Below, one piece after another: positions 57,061-64,000 of a DNA stretch of 64,000 bases. Positions within the stretch are counted from its first letter, which is position 1. The number at the start of each line of letters is the position of its first letter. The stretch is from the NCBI RefSeq assembly GCF_004358425.1, contig NZ_CP037948.1, positions 1,550,001 through 1,614,000 of the forward strand, written 5' to 3'. The stretch is from Qipengyuania sediminis (GTDB lineage: Bacteria > Pseudomonadota > Alphaproteobacteria > Sphingomonadales > Sphingomonadaceae). The notes beneath the pieces are model-generated. The model saw only the letters and a program-made list of their open reading frames with translations. It had not been told where the DNA came from and made no database searches. The position numbers and the translations under genes are program-made.

Positions 57061-58303
57061 TCCCCACCGCCTTGCCGGCCCGTTCGAAGATGCCGAGGAT
57101 GGTCTCGACCTCTTCAGCGGTGTGCTCGGCGCAAAGCGAGCAGCGCAGCAGGGTCATGCCTGCCGGGGTCGCCGGGGGCCGGGCGAGGTTCACGTAAAGC
57201 CCATCCTTGATCAGCGCCTCCCACATCATCGCGCCCTGCTCGAGATCGGGCATGATGACGGCGATGATCGCGCTCTGCGGCTCCTCGGTACCGAGCTGGA
57301 AGCCTAGGGCACGTAGCCCGCGGTGCAGGGTTTTCGAGTTCTCCCACAAATGCGCGCGCTTGTTGCTGCCCGCCATCAGCTTGCGGATCGAGGTGGCGGC
57401 GGTGGCGACCACGCTCGGCGGCAGACTGGCGGTGAAAACATAGGGCCGGCACACCAGCCGCATGATTTCGAACTTGGGGTGGTTCGAGACGCAGAAGCCG
57501 CCGACCGTGCCGACGCTCTTCGAAAAGGTGCCGATCACGAAATCGACATCGTCCAGCACGCCCTCCGCTTCGGCGACGCCGCGGCCGTGGTGGCCGATGA
57601 AGCCCATCGAGTGCGCCTCGTCCACCAGCACCATCGCGCCGTGGCACTTGGCGACCGCGACCATTTCCTTAAGCGGCGCGATATCGCCCAGCATCGAATA
57701 GACGCCTTCGAGGATCACGAGCTTGCCCGCACCTTTCGGGATGCGGCGGAGGCGCTTCTCCATCGCTTCGATATCATTGTGCTTGAAAGGCACGATCTCG
57801 GCATCGCCGAGCTTGCAGCCGTCCCAGATCGAAGCGTGGCTGTCGATGTCGAGGACGATGTAATCGCCCTTGCCTGCAATCGTGCTGATGATGCCGAGAT
57901 TGGCCTGGTATCCGGTCGAAAAGACCATGGCATGGTCCATGGCGTAGAACTCGCAAAGCGCGCGCTCGACCTCCTTGTGCCCCTGGTAGGTGCCGTTGAG
58001 CACCCGGCTGCCGGTGGTGCCGCTGCCGAAATCGGCAAGCGCCTGCTGCCCCGCCTCGATAACCTCGGGGTCGAAGGTCATCCCCATGTAATTGTAGGTG
58101 CCAAGCAGGATCGTCTCGCGCCCGTTGCAGATCGCGCGGGTGGGGCTGAGCACCTTCTCCATGACGAGGTTGAAGGGATCCTCCACCCCGCGCGCCAGCA
58201 ACCCTTCGCGCATGGCGATAAGCGGATCGAACTTGGCGAAAAGATCGGGCGCGTGCCCCTCGATCGTCTGCGGCTCGTCCGCCTGGCTGATACCTTCACT
58301 CAT
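57053..58303 (-). CDS. spt: serine palmitoyltransferase
   Basis: PLP enzyme condensing L-serine with an acyl thioester to 3-ketosphinganine, the first step of sphingolipid synthesis. 416 residues. The catalytic Lys is 262 in GTFSKSVGTVGGF, the PLP-stacking His is 156 (DSHASIWDG), and VDEAHSMGF holds the PLP-binding Asp228. ETILLGTYNYMGMTFDPEVI and PPATPAGMTLLRC match the Sphingomonas enzyme closely, not the related KBL or AONS enzymes. An acyl carrier protein gene lies upstream on the same strand. Members of this group make glycosphingolipids in place of lipopolysaccharide. Confidence 0.93.
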   Translation of the reverse strand: MSEGISQADEPQTIEGHAPDLFAKFDPLIAMREGLLARGVEDPFNLVMEKVLSPTRAICNGRETILLGTYNYMGMTFDPEVIEAGQQALADFGSGTTGSRVLNGTYQGHKEVERALCEFYAMDHAMVFSTGYQANLGIISTIAGKGDYIVLDIDSHASIWDGCKLGDAEIVPFKHNDIEAMEKRLRRIPKGAGKLVILEGVYSMLGDIAPLKEMVAVAKCHGAMVLVDEAHSMGFIGHHGRGVAEAEGVLDDVDFVIGTFSKSVGTVGGFCVSNHPKFEIMRLVCRPYVFTASLPPSVVATAATSIRKLMAGSNKRAHLWENSKTLHRGLRALGFQLGTEEPQSAIIAVIMPDLEQGAMMWEALIKDGLYVNLARPPATPAGMTLLRCSLCAEHTAEEVETILGIFERAGKAVGII

Positions 58304-58312
58304 CCCAGATTT

Positions 58313-58403
58313 CCGTTCGTGCTGAGGGTGCCGAAGCACCGTTCCTGCTTCTGCCGAGCGCCAAGAAAGAAGTGCGGCCCTTCGAAAAGCTCAGGGCGAA
58401 CGG
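58313..58403. repeat. imperfect inverted repeat between acp and spt
   Basis: Left arm CCGTTCGTGCTGAGGGTGCCGAAG (58313-58336) pairs imperfectly with CTTCGAAAAGCTCAGGGCGAACGG (58380-58403) across a 43-base loop. The arms contain the CCGTTCG / CGAACGG and CTGAG / CTCAG cores common in dispersed sphingomonad repeats. In the acp-spt transcript it could fold into a large hairpin. No other copy was found in the window. Confidence 0.65.
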
Positions 58404-58416
58404 ATTTGCCAAACCG

Positions 58417-58656
58417 TCAGGAAACCATCTCGGCGACCGCATCCACGAGTTGGCCGTAGGTTTCGATCTCCGCCTGTTGATTCATGGTGATGATAATGTC
58501 GAATTCGTCCTCGATCGCGGCGACGAAATCCATCACTGTCAAACTGTCGAATTCGAGATCGCCGGCAAAGCTCGTGGTGTCCGCGATATCGATCCCCTTC
58601 TTGTTGAAGGGCGCGATCAGCGTTCGAATACGGGTATCGACCTCGGCGCGGTCCAT
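58417..58656 (-). CDS. acyl carrier protein (sphingolipid-associated)
   Basis: Phosphopantetheine-carrying protein of 79 residues. The attachment Ser38 lies in DLEFDSLTVMDF, a variant of the DSL motif. The helical pattern is typical of an ACP: IAPFNKKGIDIADTTSF before it and FVAAIEDEFDIIITMNQQAE after it. It is the upstream neighbour of spt, separated by the inverted repeat, as in Caulobacter sphingolipid clusters where a dedicated ACP supplies the acyl chain. The first ~30 residues are more divergent than in housekeeping AcpP. A second, housekeeping ACP must be elsewhere. Confidence 0.93.
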   Translation of the reverse strand: MDRAEVDTRIRTLIAPFNKKGIDIADTTSFAGDLEFDSLTVMDFVAAIEDEFDIIITMNQQAEIETYGQLVDAVAEMVS

Positions 58657-58721
58657 GGCGGCAGAGTCCTCGTGCTAGCTTGCTCCCGGGCAAAGCGGGC
58701 TGGCCGGGGCCTTGTCAAGGC

Positions 58722-59129
58722 TCACACCGCGTGCGGCGGCGGACTGCCAGCAAGCTCGGGCGAACTGCCGAGCAGCTTGCGCACGGCGGTCATGAAGGGA
58801 GTAATCGACACAGGTTTGGCGAGATAGTCGCGGGCACCGGCGGCGCGGATCTTCTCCTCATCCCCCTTGCCCGCATAGGCGGTGACCGCGAGTATAGGAA
58901 TCGCCTGCAATGCGCGATCGGCGCGAAAGGCGGCGATGAGGTCGAGCCCCGAGATATTGGGTAGCTGGATGTCGAGCACCACGCCGTCGGGCGCGAACTT
59001 CTTGGCGCTGGCGATGACCTGCTGGCCGTCCGCCACCGGCAACACCTCGAACCCGTTCGCTTTCAGCACATCACAGAACAGCTTGCGATTGAGATCGTTG
59101 TCCTCGACAACCAGGATACGCTTTGGCAC
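58722..59129 (-). CDS. single-domain response regulator, DivK-like
   Basis: Receiver-only regulator of 135 residues from GTG 59129. The conserved residues are EDNDLNRKLF (acidic pocket), the phospho-acceptor Asp in VVLDIQLPNISGLDL, the Thr in AVTAYAGKGD and Lys in DYLAKPVSI. It resembles DivK, the essential cell-cycle phospho-signal carrier of alphaproteobacteria, and its DUF3572 neighbour on the opposite strand matches the usual context. PleD is not downstream here. The frame is open further upstream but the conserved receiver starts at PKRILVVED. Confidence 0.92.
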   Translation of the reverse strand: MPKRILVVEDNDLNRKLFCDVLKANGFEVLPVADGQQVIASAKKFAPDGVVLDIQLPNISGLDLIAAFRADRALQAIPILAVTAYAGKGDEEKIRAAGARDYLAKPVSITPFMTAVRKLLGSSPELAGSPPPHAV

Positions 59130-59206
59130 GGCTTTTCCCCGGCGCGCGGACCCGCGCGATCGCCCGCGTTTACGAAGATTTACGGAGAGTGGCAATTACG
59201 CCAGCC

Positions 59207-59479
59207 ATGCATGATGATCCCGTCCCGCCGCGGACGCCCGAGACGATCGCGCTGGAAGCGCTTGGCTGGGTGCTGACCGACCAGCCGCGCGCCGACCGGC
59301 TACTGGCGCTGACCGGGCTGTCTCCCGACGACCTCAGGCGCGGGCTGGGCGAGCGGGCAGTGCTTGGCGCGGTGCTCGACTTTCTGGCGGGCCACGAAGC
59401 GGACCTCGTCGCTGCTGCAGTGGCGCTGGACCTCAAGCCGGAAGAAATCGCCCGGGCTGCGCGGGCGCTGGCGCAATGA
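59207..59479 (+). CDS. DUF3572 family protein
   Basis: Small 90-residue alphaproteobacterial protein of unknown function. Its pattern PETIALEALGWVLTDQPRADRLLALTGLSPDDLRRGL followed by GAVLDFLAGHEADLVAAAVALDLKPEEI is the DUF3572 signature of short helices. ATG 59207 was chosen; GTG 59189 lies too close to the GGAGA before it. It is divergent from the DivK-like gene, a pairing conserved in the class, and its stop overlaps the start of the HAD gene (ATGA). Confidence 0.88.
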   Translation: MHDDPVPPRTPETIALEALGWVLTDQPRADRLLALTGLSPDDLRRGLGERAVLGAVLDFLAGHEADLVAAAVALDLKPEEIARAARALAQ

Positions 59480-60132
59480 CTGCCAGGCCGCCCCGCCCGC
59501 TCGTCGTCTGCGATTGCGACGAGGTGCTGCTGCACATGGTTGCCCCCTTCCGCGACTGGCTGGCCGAAAACCAAGGCGTCACCTTCCGGATGAAAAGCAG
59601 CGATTTCAGCGAGGCCATGCGTTGGACGGAGAGCGGCGAACGGGTCGAGCCCAAGGAGATCTGGCGCCTGCTGCGCGCTTTCTTCGAGACCGAGATGGCG
59701 CGTCAGAGGCCAATTGCGGGCGCGGTCGAAGCCATGGCGGAGCTTGCCAAGCTCGCCGATGTGGTGGTGCTGACCAACCTTCTCGACGCGCACCGCGACC
59801 TTCGTCAGGATCAGCTGACCGCGCATGACATCGCCGCGCGGGTCTATACGAACCAGGGGCCAAAGGGTCCGGCGCTGGCCGCAATCATCGCCGAATACAG
59901 CCCGAGCCATACGTTCTTCGTCGATGACCTTCCGCAGCATCACCAATCGGCGCGTGAGACGGTCGGCAATCTGACAACGCTGCACCTTTGCGGCGAACCG
60001 ATGCTCGCGCCTCATATCGCCTGCGCGCACGCTGCCGGCCATGCCGATGCCCGGATCGACACCTGGGCCGAAGCGCTGCCCTGGCTGCTCGCCCGGATCG
60101 AAGCCCATACCCCCACGACGCAGGAGAGCTGA
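59476..60132 (+). CDS. HAD family hydrolase
   Basis: Haloacid-dehalogenase-like phosphatase of 218 residues. It opens PRPLVVCDCDEVLLHMVAPFRDWL, where CDCDEV stands in the position of the catalytic DxD. A second motif lies in VVVLTNLLDAH (Ser/Thr), and the last in SHTFFVDDLPQHHQSA with the acidic pair. A cap with long helices sits between them. The substrate is unknown. It overlaps the DUF3572 stop by four bases and abuts the RidA gene, so the genes form one operon. Confidence 0.87.
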   Translation: MTARPPRPLVVCDCDEVLLHMVAPFRDWLAENQGVTFRMKSSDFSEAMRWTESGERVEPKEIWRLLRAFFETEMARQRPIAGAVEAMAELAKLADVVVLTNLLDAHRDLRQDQLTAHDIAARVYTNQGPKGPALAAIIAEYSPSHTFFVDDLPQHHQSARETVGNLTTLHLCGEPMLAPHIACAHAAGHADARIDTWAEALPWLLARIEAHTPTTQES

Positions 60133-60588
60133 ATGAACGTCGTCACCCGCCTTGCCGATATGGGGATCGAGCTGCCCCCGGCCGCGGCCCCGGTCGCCAG
60201 CTATGTCCCGGTGGTGGTGCATGGCGGCATGGCCTATGTCTCGGGCCAATTGCCCTTCATCGAAGGCACGCTGGTGACGGGCAAGCTCGGCCAGGACGTG
60301 TCGACCGAGCGCGGCATCCAGGCGGCGCGGGCCTGCGGGCTGATGATCCTGGCGCAGCTCGAAGCGGCCGATCTGCTCGACAGGGTGGCGCGGGTGGTGA
60401 AGCTCGGCGGTTTCGTCGCCTCCACCCCCGATTTTACCGATCAGCCCAAGGTCGCCAACGGCGCGTCGGACCTGATGGTCGAGGCCTTTGGCGATGCCGG
60501 AAAGCACGCACGTAGCGCGGTTGGCGTGCCGGTGCTGCCGCTCAACGCTGCTGTCGAGGTCGATGCGATCCTTGCTCTCAAGGTTTGA
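60133..60588 (+). CDS. RidA family protein
   Basis: Member of the YjgF/RidA group (151 residues), which hydrolyses reactive enamines or imines. Diagnostic text is [68 protein letters not shown] and [41 protein letters not shown]. It is of the longer UK114-like branch. The start follows the HAD stop without a gap. The end overlaps the start of the GDPD gene by 26 bases in another frame. Confidence 0.93.
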   Translation: MNVVTRLADMGIELPPAAAPVASYVPVVVHGGMAYVSGQLPFIEGTLVTGKLGQDVSTERGIQAARACGLMILAQLEAADLLDRVARVVKLGGFVASTPDFTDQPKVANGASDLMVEAFGDAGKHARSAVGVPVLPLNAAVEVDAILALKV

Positions 60589-61336
60589 CGCCTTCCTCGC
60601 GCCCGCGCCCGAACCGGCGCGGGTGGCATGGCTCAAGGACTGGACCTACGCGCACCGCGGGCTGCATGCGCCGGGGGGGGCGGTCGAGAACAGCCCCGCC
60701 GCCTTCCGCGCCGCGATCGCGGCCGGACTCGGCATCGAATGCGATATCCAGCGCAGCCGCGATCATGCCGCCATGGTCTATCACGACTGGGATTTCGCGC
60801 GGCTTCACGGCGATACCGGAACCGGCGCGGCGCACGATGCCACGGAGTGGCGCGCCCTGCGTTATGCTTATGGTGACGAGGGGCCGATCGCGCTCAGCGA
60901 TTTGCTCGAAATGGTGGCCGGCCAGGTTCCGCTGCTGATCGAGATCAAGTCGCGGCGCGGCTACGACGTGCACCGAAGCTGCAAGAGCGTTAACGCGGCG
61001 CTCGCAGGCTATGCGGGGCGTCATGGGGTTATGAGCTTCGATCCGCGCGTGTCGCGCTGGTTTTACCGGCATGAGCCCACGCGGCTGCGCGGGCTGGTGA
61101 TGCGCGAGGATGCTTATGGCCATACCCAGCGGGCTTGGCAGCGGCACGCCGCGCTGTGGGTCGCAAGACCTGACTTCATCGCCTATCACGTTAAGGCTTT
61201 ACCCAATCGCTTTGCAGCGAGCTTGCGCGCGCGCGGCGTTCCCCTGCTCACCTGGACGGTCGACAGCCCCTCCGCTCGCGAAACCGCTAAGGCCCACGCC
61301 GACGGGTCTATCGCCGAAGGAGCCGGGCTCGGGTGA
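60563..61336 (+). CDS. glycerophosphodiester phosphodiesterase
   Basis: GDPD-family phosphodiesterase of 257 residues, hydrolysing glycerophosphodiesters to glycerol phosphate and alcohol. The catalytic His-Arg-Glu pattern is seen as [43 protein letters not shown] and the Lys motif in [10 protein letters not shown]. No signal peptide is found, so it is cytoplasmic. ATG 60563 overlaps RidA by 26 bases and has a short GAGGT just before it. The end overlaps the GNAT gene start by four bases (GTGA). Confidence 0.92.
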   Translation: MRSLLSRFDAFLAPAPEPARVAWLKDWTYAHRGLHAPGGAVENSPAAFRAAIAAGLGIECDIQRSRDHAAMVYHDWDFARLHGDTGTGAAHDATEWRALRYAYGDEGPIALSDLLEMVAGQVPLLIEIKSRRGYDVHRSCKSVNAALAGYAGRHGVMSFDPRVSRWFYRHEPTRLRGLVMREDAYGHTQRAWQRHAALWVARPDFIAYHVKALPNRFAASLRARGVPLLTWTVDSPSARETAKAHADGSIAEGAGLG

Positions 61337-62463
61337 GCACGCTTACAGCCCGGTTGGCGGGATCGGTCGGCGCTTTCGGGGTAGCGCAATGGGACGCGCT
61401 CGTGCCGGGGGGCAATCCCTTCATGCGGCACGGTTTTCTGACCGCGCTCGAGGATTCGGCCAGCGTCGGTCCAGGCACCGGGTGGAGCCCCGCCCCGATC
61501 GTCATCGAAGATGCGGACGGTGTCCTCCGCGCCGCGCTGCCCGCCTATCTCAAAAGCCACAGCCAGGGCGAATATGTATTCGATCACGCCTGGGCCGATG
61601 CCTATGCGCGCGCGGGGGGGCGCTATTACCCCAAGCTCCAGATCGCGGCGCCCTTCACGCCTGCCACCGGCCCGCGCCTGCTGACGCAGGATTCGGCACT
61701 GATGGCACCCCTTTTATCCGCAGCCGAGCAGCTTTGCGCGCAGAACGGCATTTCCGGCGCGCACGCTACCTTCATCGATCCGGCGCAGGTGCCGGTCTTC
61801 GAGGCGGCGGGCTGGCTGATCCGCCATGACATTCAGTTCCACTGGACCAACCGCGGGTATTTGAGCTTCGACGACTTCCTCGCCGATCTTTCGAGCCGCA
61901 AGCGCAAGGATTTGCGCAAGGAGCGCGCCGCCGCGACCGGCGAAGTGGAGATCGTGCACCTGCGCGGTGCCGACATCCAGCCCGCCCACTGGGATGCCTT
62001 CTGGCGCTTCTACCAGGACACCGGTGCGCGCAAGTGGGGCTCGCCCTATCTGACGCGCGCCGCTTTCGACCTCATCGGCGAGCGGCTCGGAAATGCGGTC
62101 CTGTTGATCCTGGCCTGTCAGGAGGGGGAAGCCATCGCCGGGGCGCTTAATGTCATTGGCCCCGATGCGCTTTACGGCCGCTATTGGGGCTCGACGCGCG
62201 AGGTCCGGTTCCTTCATTTCGAGCTGTGCTATTATCAGGCGATCGAGGCCGCGATTGCACTTGGGCTCGCGCGGGTGGAGGCGGGGGCGCAAGGGGGCCA
62301 CAAGCTTGCGCGCGGTTACGCCCCGGTACGCACATATTCGGCGCATTGGATCGCCGATCCGGGCCTGCGCGCGGCGATCGCCGACTTCCTCGATCGCGAG
62401 CGCGCGGGCGTGGCGATGGATGCGAACTACCTCGAAACCCGTACGCCCTACCGCAAGGGCTAG
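61333..62463 (+). CDS. GNAT/FemX-like acyltransferase (DUF482-type)
   Basis: 376-residue protein of the peptidoglycan- or FemABX-like acyltransferase superfamily (DUF482, cd NAT fold). It starts GTG 61333. Recognisable text is WDALVPGGNPFMRHGFLTALEDSASVGPGTGW, YLKSHSQGEYVFDHAWADAYARAGGRYYPKLQIAAPFTPATG, LSSRKRKDLRKERAA and GAQGGHKLARGYAPVRTYSAHWI. The reaction is probably an aminoacyl or acyl transfer; the acceptor is unknown. It ends the operon that begins with DUF3572 and overlaps the convergent Sel1-like stop. Confidence 0.88.
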   Translation: MSTLTARLAGSVGAFGVAQWDALVPGGNPFMRHGFLTALEDSASVGPGTGWSPAPIVIEDADGVLRAALPAYLKSHSQGEYVFDHAWADAYARAGGRYYPKLQIAAPFTPATGPRLLTQDSALMAPLLSAAEQLCAQNGISGAHATFIDPAQVPVFEAAGWLIRHDIQFHWTNRGYLSFDDFLADLSSRKRKDLRKERAAATGEVEIVHLRGADIQPAHWDAFWRFYQDTGARKWGSPYLTRAAFDLIGERLGNAVLLILACQEGEAIAGALNVIGPDALYGRYWGSTREVRFLHFELCYYQAIEAAIALGLARVEAGAQGGHKLARGYAPVRTYSAHWIADPGLRAAIADFLDRERAGVAMDANYLETRTPYRKG

Positions 62464-62798
62464 GCGGCGCGGCGCTCGCCGGCTTCGAGCTTGAGCCATT
62501 CGCGCGCGCGGCGCTGCGCTTCGGCGATCTCGCGCGCGGTCATTTCTTCCGAAATGTCGTGCCGACACCAGGCCGCTTCCTCATGCCCGCGCGCGGCGGC
62601 GATGTTGAACCACTTGTGCGCTTCGATGAGATCGCAGGCGCAGCCATGGCTGCCGGTCGAGAAGGCAACCCCCAGATCGTAAAGCGCGGCGATGCTGCCG
62701 TCGGTAAAGGCGGCGAGGCACCGCGCCATCAACGCCTCGGCCTCCGCCCCCTGATGGACGATCCCCGCGCCCCCATCGATCGCTCCCAGAATTGCCAT
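62460..62798 (-). CDS. Sel1-repeat-like protein
   Basis: Short 112-residue protein starting ATG 62798. It contains a Sel1-like unit, ALYDLGVAFSTGSHGCACDLIEAHKWFNIAAARGHEEAA, followed by a basic helical tail (AREIAEAQRRAREWLKLEAGERRAA). No signal peptide is visible, so a cytoplasmic adaptor is likely. The preceding ~210 bases to dksA hold a GC-rich hairpin (GCCGCCTCCGTCAGGCGGC, about 62925-62943) and no gene. Confidence 0.82.
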   Translation of the reverse strand: MAILGAIDGGAGIVHQGAEAEALMARCLAAFTDGSIAALYDLGVAFSTGSHGCACDLIEAHKWFNIAAARGHEEAAWCRHDISEEMTAREIAEAQRRAREWLKLEAGERRAA

Positions 62799-63012
62799 TC
62801 CCCGTCCCCTCGTTCCCGGTGCCCCGACCGGGTTCCTCACCCTGTCTCGCCCGTCATGCTCAAGAAATGGTTAACGCGGTGGGAGCCTTTCGCTTGTGCC
62901 CTGCATTGCTTCTTGCCTATAGGCCGCCTCCGTCAGGCGGCGCTGCGACACGGGCAAAGATCCCGGCGCGGCTGGTGGACCCGCCCGACGCTTCGTTGGG
63001 TAAGGGGTAGTG

Positions 63013-63471
63013 ATGGCCACCGCCGCGTTTGCCGACCAGGAGAGGCTCGCCCGCATCAAGGCCGCCGTCGGCACCGATTACGTGCCCGATGAAGCCGAGG
63101 ACTATATGTCCGAGCGGCAGTGCGATTACTTCCGCATGTTGTTGCTGGAATGGAAGCGCTCGATCCATTCCGCCGCCGAAACCACGCTGCAATCGCTGCA
63201 GGATGGGCCCATCCGCGAGGCCGATCTCAACGACCGCGCCTCCAGCGAGACTGATTGGGGGATCGAGCTTCGCACGCGCGATCGCCAGCGCAAGCTCATT
63301 GCCAAGATCGACGCCGCGCTGCGGCGGATCGACGCGGGCGAATACGGCTTTTGCGAAGTGACCGGCGATCCCATCGGCCTGAAACGCCTGATCGCGCGGC
63401 CGGTCGCGACCATGACGGTGGAAGCGCAGGAAGCTCACGAACGCCGCGAAAAGATTTCGCGAGACGACTGA
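63013..63471 (+). CDS. dksA: DksA/TraR-family transcription factor
   Basis: RNA-polymerase-binding stringent-response regulator of 152 residues. The coiled-coil domain starts SERQCDYFRMLLLEWKRSI; the globular end reads GEYGFCEVTGDPIGLKRLIARP, then VEAQEAHERREK. Instead of a four-cysteine zinc finger only one Cys remains (the others are Thr, Ala and Pro-like), which is the form usual in alphaproteobacteria. ATG 63013 is preceded by AGGGG. It is followed by a PilZ gene in the same direction after 110 bases. Confidence 0.95.
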   Translation: MATAAFADQERLARIKAAVGTDYVPDEAEDYMSERQCDYFRMLLLEWKRSIHSAAETTLQSLQDGPIREADLNDRASSETDWGIELRTRDRQRKLIAKIDAALRRIDAGEYGFCEVTGDPIGLKRLIARPVATMTVEAQEAHERREKISRDD

Positions 63472-63581
63472 ACCATTTGGAGACACGCAGTTTTTTCTTG
63501 CTGCCGGGCAGCTTTCGCGCATATCCCCGGCGTGCCACGGATGCATAGATCCGGGTCGCCGAGACAATAACGAGACTAGCC

Positions 63582-63971
63582 ATGGCATCGCTCGATACCC
63601 GCGAGGACGATCGCGACAGCATGTTCCTGATGGCCGATATCCTGCCGGCCGCCACGCAGGACGATCCCGATCCCGCCCCCGCCCGGATGCGGGTGCGCAA
63701 TCTTTCCAGCGGGGGGATGATGGCGGAAGGGGATCTGCGCGTGGTGCGCGGGCAGGCGATTCGAGCGGAATTGCGCGGCATCGGCATGGTCGAGGGGACG
63801 GTCGTTTGGGTGCGCAGCAACAGCTTCGGCGTCGCCTTCGCGGAGAATGTCGATCCCAAGCTCGCGCGCACCAAGGTGTTCGGCGGCGACAAGGAGGCGC
63901 CGGTCTATGCCCGCGCCGCGCTGTCGGCACCGCGGCACGACGGCTGGAACGGCAAGCTCCGCCGCATTTGA
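63582..63971 (+). CDS. PilZ domain protein
   Basis: Small 129-residue protein containing a PilZ-like barrel: RMRVRNLSSGGMMAEGDLRVVRGQAIRAELRGIGMVEGTVVWVRSNSFGVAFAENV. The Asn-Leu-Ser-Ser-Gly-Gly (NLSSGG) is the c-di-GMP binding DxSxxG-type motif with Asn in place of Asp. The usual RxxxR arm is not evident in the N-terminal region, so binding may be weak or lost. It could report c-di-GMP made by the GGDEF protein at 27157-28851. The gene ends close to the window edge. Confidence 0.85.
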   Translation: MASLDTREDDRDSMFLMADILPAATQDDPDPAPARMRVRNLSSGGMMAEGDLRVVRGQAIRAELRGIGMVEGTVVWVRSNSFGVAFAENVDPKLARTKVFGGDKEAPVYARAALSAPRHDGWNGKLRRI

Positions 63972-64000
63972 GCGTTTCGGCCAAGCAACCCGCGGCTGAC

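Overview
This is a high-GC chromosomal segment from an alphaproteobacterium, almost certainly a member of the Sphingomonadales (Sphingomonadaceae or Erythrobacteraceae). The evidence is a serine palmitoyltransferase very like the Sphingomonas enzyme with its own acyl carrier protein, long TonB-dependent receptors, a DivK-like regulator divergent from a DUF3572 gene, a fused PabB-PabC enzyme, a one-cysteine DksA and a DUF465 miniprotein. No tRNA, rRNA, CRISPR array, prophage or insertion sequence was recognised. Gene packing is tight, with many 1-8 base overlaps between neighbours.

Layout. 1-2615: a CoA-transferase (cut by the window edge), an acyl-CoA dehydrogenase and two small lipoproteins, with a REP-like repeat between the first two. 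2744-4510: RecQ. 4514-7806: a four-gene unit of two TerC membrane proteins, a DUF2490 barrel and a secreted NTF2-like protein. 7876-9454: DUF465, then a divergent SPFH protein plus ribbon-helix-helix regulator pair. 9468-17678: a Sel1 protein, RibA, exonuclease III, alkaline phosphatase, LolA, L33, ArfB, a pseudouridine synthase and PabBC. 17777-22796: a HerA-like ATPase that apparently starts at CTG, a two-component system, an EF-hand protein and a VOC protein. 22844-36492: two peptidases, a thioesterase, a diguanylate cyclase, alanine dehydrogenase, a TonB receptor, FtsK, a ThiE-like protein and a YggS protein. 36564-47851: a propeller-like lipoprotein, a second TonB receptor, GlnD, an acyl-CoA synthetase, Lgt, a MidA-type methyltransferase and a DUF2147 protein. 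47905-52318: a coupled leucine-catabolism unit (isovaleryl-CoA dehydrogenase, AbgT-family transporter, methylcrotonyl-CoA carboxylase beta chain). 52371-57060: a poorly characterised stretch with two decayed loci, several unknown secreted proteins and an Arg/Glu/Asp-rich lipoprotein. 57053-58656: serine palmitoyltransferase and its acyl carrier protein. 58722-63971: DivK-like regulator, then DUF3572, HAD, RidA, GDPD and GNAT genes in a tight chain, a Sel1-like protein, DksA and a PilZ protein.

How the genes fit together. Most are housekeeping functions: translation and RNA modification, riboflavin and folate precursors, lipoprotein maturation and transport (Lgt, LolA), nitrogen signalling (GlnD), chromosome segregation (FtsK) and cell-cycle or stringent control (DivK-like, DksA). 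The accessory content is envelope-centred: receptors, lipoproteins, TerC and DUF2490, and sphingolipid synthesis. The most system-like uncharacterised unit is the TerC / DUF2490 / TerC / NTF2-like operon. The SPFH plus ribbon-helix-helix pair and the transporter embedded in the leucine operon come next.
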